Below, in pieces: positions 5,449 to 9,782 of a stretch of DNA of 9,782 bases (its first letter is position 1; every line of letters begins with the position of its first letter). The stretch is from Acidimicrobiales bacterium (lineage in GTDB: Bacteria > Actinomycetota > Acidimicrobiia > Acidimicrobiales > Poriferisodaliceae): assembly GCA_020631315.1 (NCBI GenBank), contig JAHDHM010000110.1:1-9782 (forward strand). Direction: 5' to 3'. A program made the position numbers and the translations under genes. The notes beneath the pieces are model-generated. The model was not told the DNA's origin and did not search any database. It was given only the letters and a program-made list of their open reading frames with translations.

Positions 5449-5733
5449 ATGTCGGTACAGAGCGTCGAGCGAGCGATTGCACTGCTCCTCGCCGCCGAGC
5501 GTCCGGGCGGTGTCGTGGCTGACGGCCCGAGCGCTGCCTCGGCCGTCGCTGGAGGCGACGCACCGCTCGACGAGTCGCGTCGTGACGCGCTCGAGGCGTG
5601 CGTGCTCGAAGCATCTGGAGACATGCCGTTTCGCGAGTTGCTGCGGCTGGTGGAGGCTCCGATCCACTCGTCGGCGACCGACCAGCCAGGAATCGAACAG
5701 CCAGTGCTCGAACACAGGAAAGGCGACTCATGA
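5449..5733 (+). CDS. Small hypothetical protein coupled to the MttB-family gene
   Basis: A 94-aa protein that I do not recognise as a whole. In its favour are a strong Shine-Dalgarno, high GC at third codon positions through most of its length, and an ATGA overlap with the following methyltransferase gene. The first residues, SVQSVERAIALLLAAERPGG, look like the opening helix of IclR-family regulators (VQSVERALxLLE-like). The expected winged-helix continuation (ELA...GLPKST..RLL) is absent; instead there is an Ala/Gly-rich stretch (about 22-40), then a predicted helical part (ESRRDALEACVLEASGDMPFRELLRLVE split across about 42-69) and a polar tail. No signal peptide or membrane segment is seen. 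It may be a remnant of an IclR regulator, a small accessory protein of the methyltransferase, or unrelated to both. The codon bias weakens in the last 15 codons. Confidence 0.6.
   Translation: MSVQSVERAIALLLAAERPGGVVADGPSAASAVAGGDAPLDESRRDALEACVLEASGDMPFRELLRLVEAPIHSSATDQPGIEQPVLEHRKGDS
5716..5723 (+). promoter_or_regulatory. Ribosome binding site of the MttB-family gene
   Basis: AGGAAAGG lies six bases before the ATG at 5730, inside the end of the 94-aa gene. It supports this start over the open frame reaching back to 5598 and shows that translation need not depend only on coupling. Confidence 0.75.
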
Positions 5734-7253
5734 CCCGACGAGGTCGGCGGCGCGACGGCGCACGACGAGCGGCCACCACACAGCTGCCATGGCGGCAGGT
5801 GGAGAACCATCACGGCACCCTCGACGTGCTGCGTCCCGAACAGCTCGACGACATCCACGCGGCATCGATGCACGTCCTCGAGGAGTTGGGTGTCGAGCTG
5901 ATGTCGCCCGAGGCGCGACGGCTCCTCGCGCATGCCGGAGCCATCGTCGACCACGACACCGGGAACGTCCGTCTGGGACGAGACATCGTCGACGCAGCAC
6001 TGGCGACCGCCCCGTCGTCGTTCACCCTGCGGGCACGCAACGAGGGCAAGCGCCTCGTGATCGGCGGACGGCACCTGGCCTTCGGGCTCGTCGCCGGCCC
6101 TCCGGCCGTGCACGACGAGGTGCGCGGCCGACGGCAGTCGAACATGACCGACTACCGCGACTTCATCCGGTTGGCCCATCACTTCAACGCGATCCACCTC
6201 ATCGGCAACCAGGTGGCGTCACCGATCGAGCTGCCCGCCAACACCCGCCATCTCGACTGCTACGACGCGAACCTCACCCACTCCGACCTCACCTACCACT
6301 GCCTGGCGATCGGCCGTGGACGGACCCTTGACGGCATCGAGATGATGGCGATAAGCCGCGGGCAGGAGGCCGACAAGATGGTCGGTGACCCGGGTGTGCT
6401 GGCCGTGATCAACGTGAACTCACCCCGCCGGATCGACGGACCGATGGCCGAGGGCTTGATGACGTTGGCCGAGTACGGTCAGGTGGCGACGATCACACCG
6501 TTCACGCTGATGGGGGCGATGACACCGGCGACGCTCGGCGCGGCGCTCGTGCAGCAGAACGCCGAGGCACTCTTCGGTGTCACGCTGGCGCAGCTGGTGC
6601 GGCCCGGCGCCCCCGTGATGTACGGCTCGTTCACGAGCAACGTCGACATGAAGTCGGGGTCGCCCGCGTTCGGCACCCCGGAGAACGCCAAGGCGAACGT
6701 GGCCGCGGGGCAGCTCGCCCGCCGCTACGGCCTGCCGTACCGCACCACTGCCGCCAACGCGGCGAACGTGGTCGATGCCCAGGCGACCTACGAGACCCAG
6801 ATGGCGTTGTGGGGCGCCGTCCTGGGTGGCGCGAACCTGCTGTACCACGCTGCCGGTTGGATGGAGGGCGGACTCCAGGCGTCGTTCGAGAAGCTCGTGC
6901 TCGACGTCGAGATGCTGCAGCACATGATGGAGTTCCTCACCCCCATCGACACATCTGCACCGGAGCTGGGACTGGACGCCATCGCCCGGGTGCCGACGGG
7001 TGGCCACTTCTTCGGTGACGAACACACCCTGGAGCGCTACGACCGCGCGTTCTACCAGCCGATGCTGTCCGACTGGCGCACGCACGAGCAGTGGGTCGAC
7101 GCCGGTTCGCTGACGGCGACCCAGCGTGCGACACAGGTCTGGCAGAGGGCACTCGAGTCCGCCGAGGACCCAGAGATGCCGGACGACGTACGTGGACGCC
7201 TCGACGAGTACGTGGCACGGCGACGGATCGAGATCGGCGACGGCGAACCCTGA
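5730..7253 (+). CDS. MttB-family (trimethylamine methyltransferase-like) protein, non-pyrrolysine
   Basis: A 507-aa cytosolic protein of the MttB family, with an Arg-rich N-terminus (MTRRGRRRDGARR), an N-terminal region beginning LDVLRPEQLDDIHAASMHVLEELGV (split over about 31-55) and the family's TIM-barrel body. Typical segments are PFTLMGAMTPATLGAALVQQ (257-276), the YGSF and GTPENAK part (298-321), VVDAQATYE (347-355) and HAAGWMEGGLQASFEKLVLD (373-392). Archaeal MttB methylates a corrinoid protein from trimethylamine and uses pyrrolysine read from an internal TAG. Here the frame contains only sense codons to the stop at 7251, so this belongs to the non-Pyl branch, some members of which demethylate glycine betaine or other quaternary amines. 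No corrinoid-protein or reactivator gene is in the window. It overlaps the 94-aa gene by ATGA. The substrate is unassigned. Confidence 0.9.
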   Translation: MTRRGRRRDGARRAATTQLPWRQVENHHGTLDVLRPEQLDDIHAASMHVLEELGVELMSPEARRLLAHAGAIVDHDTGNVRLGRDIVDAALATAPSSFTLRARNEGKRLVIGGRHLAFGLVAGPPAVHDEVRGRRQSNMTDYRDFIRLAHHFNAIHLIGNQVASPIELPANTRHLDCYDANLTHSDLTYHCLAIGRGRTLDGIEMMAISRGQEADKMVGDPGVLAVINVNSPRRIDGPMAEGLMTLAEYGQVATITPFTLMGAMTPATLGAALVQQNAEALFGVTLAQLVRPGAPVMYGSFTSNVDMKSGSPAFGTPENAKANVAAGQLARRYGLPYRTTAANAANVVDAQATYETQMALWGAVLGGANLLYHAAGWMEGGLQASFEKLVLDVEMLQHMMEFLTPIDTSAPELGLDAIARVPTGGHFFGDEHTLERYDRAFYQPMLSDWRTHEQWVDAGSLTATQRATQVWQRALESAEDPEMPDDVRGRLDEYVARRRIEIGDGEP

Positions 7254-7264
7254 GGCCGACCCAG

Positions 7265-7281
7265 CTCGGGCCAACCCGGAG
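7265..7281. terminator. Weak hairpin between convergent genes, possible terminator
   Basis: CTCGGG and CCCGGAG can pair over six base pairs with a one-base bulge around a CCAA loop, 12 bases past the MttB-family stop and 31 bases past the 3' end of the convergent GGDEF-EAL gene. There is no U-run. It is the best hairpin in this 58-base gap, but it is not strong evidence. Confidence 0.25.
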
Positions 7282-7311
7282 AAGCCCGGTCCGGAATCAG
7301 GCCGGTCCAAG

Positions 7312-9585
7312 TCACGTCAGCGCGGTGCGGCGTGCGTTCGGTAGCTGCCACGAGCTGGCATCCGCCGAGGGTCGTGACACGAAGTAGCCCTGGGCCATGT
7401 CGCAGCCCATGTCGCTCAGGATCGCGAGCTGCTCGGCAGACTCGACGCCCTCGGCGACCGCTCGTAGTCCGAGTGTCTCGACGATCCGAAGGACCGACTC
7501 GATGATGATCTGCGTCGACCGGTCGACGGCGAGGTCCTTCACGAAGAGGCCGTCCAGCTTGACCAGGTCGATCGGCAGTGTGCGCAGCATCGACATCGCC
7601 GAGAAACCGCTGCCGAAGTCGTCGAGTGCGATCGTGAATCCGGCGGCGCGCAGCTCGTGCAGATTCTGGATGGCGACATCGCCGCCGAGCGCCGCGTGTT
7701 CGGTGATCTCGACCCAGATCTCGGAGGGTACGACTCCCACCTCTGCCATCCGGCCCAGGAGGTAGTCCGTGTAGGCCGGTTGGCGGAGCCCGTGGTCGGA
7801 CATGTTGATCGACAGCTTGGGGATCTGCCCGTCGAACTCCGGTCGGTGGCGCAGGGCATGTCGCACGACCGCGTCGTCGATCGCCGGGAGCAAGCCGGCA
7901 TCACCGGCGATCTCGAAGAACTGCCCTGCGGACACCACGCCGTCGGGCGAGCGCCACCGTGCGAGGGATTCCATCGCCACCGGGTGGCCGGTGGAGAGGT
8001 CGATGATCGGTTGGAAGTGGGCGACGAGGTCGTCCCGGTCCAGAGCAGCCCGCAACGACTGTTCGGTCTCGAGGCGTTCGATGACCTCTGCCCTGAGCTC
8101 CCGATCGAACAGCTCGACGCGACCACGTCCGAGTGCCTTCGCCCGGTACGCGGCGATGTCGGAGTCTCTGAGGAGCTCGGTCTGGTCGTGATGTGTGTCG
8201 TCGGCGACGGCGACACCGACGCTCGCGGTGATCGTCAGGGTCCGTCCGGCAACCGCGTGAGGGGCGCTCAGCGTCGCGAGCAGCCGTTCCGCGACGGCGC
8301 AGGCGTTCTGCGCGTCGAGCACCGGCTCCGCGATCACGACGAACTCGTCGCCGCCGAAGCGCACCACGGTGTCCGAACCTCGGACAGCGCCGCGGAGCCG
8401 GCCGGCGACCGACTGGAGCAGCTCGTCACCCGCCTCGTGTCCGAGGCTGTCGTTGATGAGCTTGAAGTGATCGAGATCGAGCGTCATCACGGCGACCGTC
8501 GTGCTGGTCAACCGGCTCCGATCGATCGCCCCTGAGATCAGATCATCGACGATCGTGCGGTTCGCGAGACCGGTCAGCGGATCGTGGGTCGCCTGCTGGG
8601 CCAACTCCTCGGCGGCGCGCTGGGCGATCACGAGTTGGCGGGTCGCCGTGCCGAGGATGTCGTCGCGGCCGCGCACGAGCTCTCGGACCGACGATCCGCC
8701 GGTCCGCACCTCGTCCACCAGGTTGCGGATCTCGCGCATCGCCTCGATGGCGGAGGTGAGCGCGTCGGACACTGCCGGATCTTCCCGCCGGTCACGATCG
8801 TCGAGGTAGTGGGTCTGGCGGCGAAGACGTTCGACCCGCTCGTCCTCGATGGCCTTCATCAGGTCGATGCGCTGGGTCATCGACGTCAACCAGTGTTCGG
8901 GGTCGATACCGAACCCGTGGGAGCCGTTGACGAGCGCGGCCGTCTCGAGCCGTCCGGTCTCGACCACGGCCGGGTGCGCGGCGAGCAACGCCATGTCGGC
9001 GGCCAGATCCTCGTCCGCGGTCCGGTCCACGATGCGCAGCAGCGCCTCCTGGGCCGACAGAAGGGCGATCATCCAGAGTTGGTTGCCGTCTCGAAAGCGA
9101 CCCTCCACGAACACCTGGGCGCCGACGGCGCGTTCGATGCCGAGCAGTTCCTTGCTGCGCAGCAGTGCGAGCACCGCCACCATCTCTGCTCGTACCGAGG
9201 TGTCGACGACTTGTTGGATGAGCTCGCCGAGCGCGGCGAGGGCGGCCTGATTGAGGTCGGTGAAGAACTCGATGGCAGCGCGCGGCTCGATCGTTCCCTC
9301 GTCGATCCGCCGTCGTATCGCTCGCAGCTCGCCGAGGCGTGTTGCGGTGTCGGAGAGCTCGACGGGCAGGGTCCTGACCGAGCCCGTGTGGTCGGCCTGG
9401 CCATCGAGCTGGTCGAGGGCCTGGTCGGTGGCGATCCGCATCCAGGCGAGCTCGTCGGCGTACAGCCGTCCGCCACTGGCCAGGAACACCGCGGACGCGC
9501 CGCGTTCACGCTGCGTGCGATGGATCAGCTCGCCGACGGTACGCAAATACGCGACGACGACGCTCGCATGCGAATCGATTGCCAC
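7312..9585 (-). CDS. NIT-GGDEF-EAL cyclic-di-GMP turnover protein
   Basis: A 757-aa protein with three parts. Residues about 15-240 look like a NIT (nitrate/nitrite-sensing-type) helical domain, with the hallmark RTQRERGASAVFLASGG (23-39). A linker helix follows, then a GGDEF diguanylate cyclase domain (about 332-495) with GGDEF at 411-415 and an RxxD inhibitory site at 402-405. The EAL phosphodiesterase domain is at about 505-745. Its signature is E539-S-L, but the metal and catalytic residues appear kept: N594, E626, D655-D656, K676, E712 and the AQGYF motif. Both making and degrading c-di-GMP are therefore possible, presumably set by the sensor. No membrane segment is seen, whereas NIT domains are often extracytoplasmic. 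The GTG at 9585 has GGGGA shortly upstream. It is convergent with the MttB-family gene. Confidence 0.93.
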   Translation of the reverse strand: MAIDSHASVVVAYLRTVGELIHRTQRERGASAVFLASGGRLYADELAWMRIATDQALDQLDGQADHTGSVRTLPVELSDTATRLGELRAIRRRIDEGTIEPRAAIEFFTDLNQAALAALGELIQQVVDTSVRAEMVAVLALLRSKELLGIERAVGAQVFVEGRFRDGNQLWMIALLSAQEALLRIVDRTADEDLAADMALLAAHPAVVETGRLETAALVNGSHGFGIDPEHWLTSMTQRIDLMKAIEDERVERLRRQTHYLDDRDRREDPAVSDALTSAIEAMREIRNLVDEVRTGGSSVRELVRGRDDILGTATRQLVIAQRAAEELAQQATHDPLTGLANRTIVDDLISGAIDRSRLTSTTVAVMTLDLDHFKLINDSLGHEAGDELLQSVAGRLRGAVRGSDTVVRFGGDEFVVIAEPVLDAQNACAVAERLLATLSAPHAVAGRTLTITASVGVAVADDTHHDQTELLRDSDIAAYRAKALGRGRVELFDRELRAEVIERLETEQSLRAALDRDDLVAHFQPIIDLSTGHPVAMESLARWRSPDGVVSAGQFFEIAGDAGLLPAIDDAVVRHALRHRPEFDGQIPKLSINMSDHGLRQPAYTDYLLGRMAEVGVVPSEIWVEITEHAALGGDVAIQNLHELRAAGFTIALDDFGSGFSAMSMLRTLPIDLVKLDGLFVKDLAVDRSTQIIIESVLRIVETLGLRAVAEGVESAEQLAILSDMGCDMAQGYFVSRPSADASSWQLPNARRTALT

Positions 9586-9598
9586 GGTTCCCCATCGG

Positions 9599-9619
9599 TC
9601 AACGGGGCCCTGACGTTGA
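9599..9619. repeat. Perfect 6-bp inverted repeat before the NIT-GGDEF-EAL gene
   Basis: TCAACG and CGTTGA flank nine bases in the 43-base gap between the upstream minus-strand stop and the GTG at 9585. It lies 14 bases before that start, so it could be an operator, a leader hairpin affecting ribosome access, or an intra-operon terminator. It has no U-run. Confidence 0.4.
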
Positions 9620-9628
9620 GTCTCCGCC

Positions 9629-9782
9629 TCAGGCGCAGGCGATCGCCGTCAGCTCGACGTCCACGCTCGCATCGAGGACGTCGACGGTCGCGCCGTCCAC
9701 CAGCGCGACCGCATCACGTGCATCGAGCCGAGTCGGAACACCGTCGAGATCGAGTTCGAGCCAGCCATGTCGGACACGAAGC
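9629..9782 (-). CDS. C-terminal end of an unrecognised protein, truncated by the window
   Basis: On the minus strand a frame enters at the window edge and runs for 50 sense codons to a TGA (complement of 9629-9631). Third positions are GC-rich, as in neighbouring genes. The peptide contains LELDLDGVPTRLDARDAVAL and ends VELTAIACA; it alternates hydrophobic and acidic residues, suggesting beta-strands. No family is recognised from this tail. It is codirectional with the NIT-GGDEF-EAL gene 43 bases further on, so the two may share a transcript. Confidence 0.6.
   Translation of the reverse strand, partial: LRVRHGWLELDLDGVPTRLDARDAVALVDGATVDVLDASVDVELTAIACA

Noticed and set aside
5450..5620. Frameshifted IclR recognition helix in the +1 frame of the 94-aa gene
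   Set aside because: The +1 frame contains a stretch (WLTARALPRPSLEATHR) faintly like an IclR helix-turn-helix, but the match is too weak to call a frameshift. The original frame keeps normal codon bias and a coupled stop.
5289..6197. Minus-strand open frame of 302 codons opposite the 94-aa and MttB-family genes
   Set aside because: It is low-complexity Arg/Ser/Ala-rich and antisense to clear coding sequence. It also spans the hydrolase end and an intergenic control element.
5730..7253. Pyrrolysine readthrough in the MttB-family gene
   Set aside because: There is no in-frame TAG before the TGA at 7251, so no pyrrolysine needs to be invoked.
6420..7310. Minus-strand open frame of 296 codons opposite the MttB-family gene
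   Set aside because: The frame is antisense to conserved MttB motifs, has no domain and no ribosome site, and is best explained as a stop-free shadow.
7657..8535. + strand open frame of 292 codons opposite the GGDEF-EAL gene
   Set aside because: It is antisense to intact GGDEF and EAL motifs, with no recognisable protein family.
9768..9782. Possible + strand start (ATG, MSDTK-like) at the window edge
   Set aside because: Only five codons are visible, with no ribosome site upstream, and it lies inside the minus-strand frame that has good codon bias.

Overview
The window is high-GC, densely packed DNA with GTG and ATG starts and many GC-ending third codon positions. It looks like an actinobacterial chromosome. 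The gene content (a DUF222/13E12-type HNH nuclease, a P450 beside a three-cysteine [3Fe-4S] ferredoxin, an Rv0130-like MaoC hydratase, a non-pyrrolysine MttB homologue) fits Actinomycetota, possibly an Acidimicrobiia (Ilumatobacter-like) lineage. That placement is an inference from style and content. No tRNA, rRNA, CRISPR array or insertion sequence was seen, and no gene-free stretch exceeds 300 bases.

Left part (1-3754). A 5'-truncated DUF222/HNH nuclease gene on the + strand runs 20 bases into the 3' end of a convergent MaoC-type hydratase gene. Upstream of the hydratase gene, on the same minus strand, is a tight oxygenase cluster read in the order cytochrome P450 -> [3Fe-4S] ferredoxin -> TauD/TfdA 2-oxoglutarate dioxygenase, with gaps of 13 and 20 bases. 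A 139-base gap with a perfect 7-bp hairpin separates this cluster from the hydratase gene. The ferredoxin is the obvious electron donor of the P450. The dioxygenase needs no ferredoxin and would give a second, chemically different oxidation step. The substrate cannot be read from the sequence.

Middle (3755-5362). A 124-base divergent intergenic region holds an 11-bp direct repeat, inverted repeats and -10-like hexamers. It separates the P450 operon from a TetR-family regulator gene on the + strand. The regulator gene may have a leaderless start, and its stop overlaps by four bases (GTGA) the start of a lipoprotein alpha/beta-hydrolase. The TetR protein is the natural candidate regulator of both sides.

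Right part (5363-9782). A small unrecognised 94-aa gene is preceded by a strong Shine-Dalgarno and a perfect inverted repeat enclosing a -10-like hexamer. It is coupled by an ATGA overlap to an MttB-family (trimethylamine methyltransferase-like) gene that has no in-frame TAG and no visible corrinoid-protein partner. Convergent to it is a large NIT-GGDEF-EAL cyclic-di-GMP protein with no membrane segment and with apparently intact cyclase, I-site and phosphodiesterase residues. Its gene lies 43 bases downstream of another minus-strand gene, of which only the last 50 codons are in the window and whose product I do not recognise.
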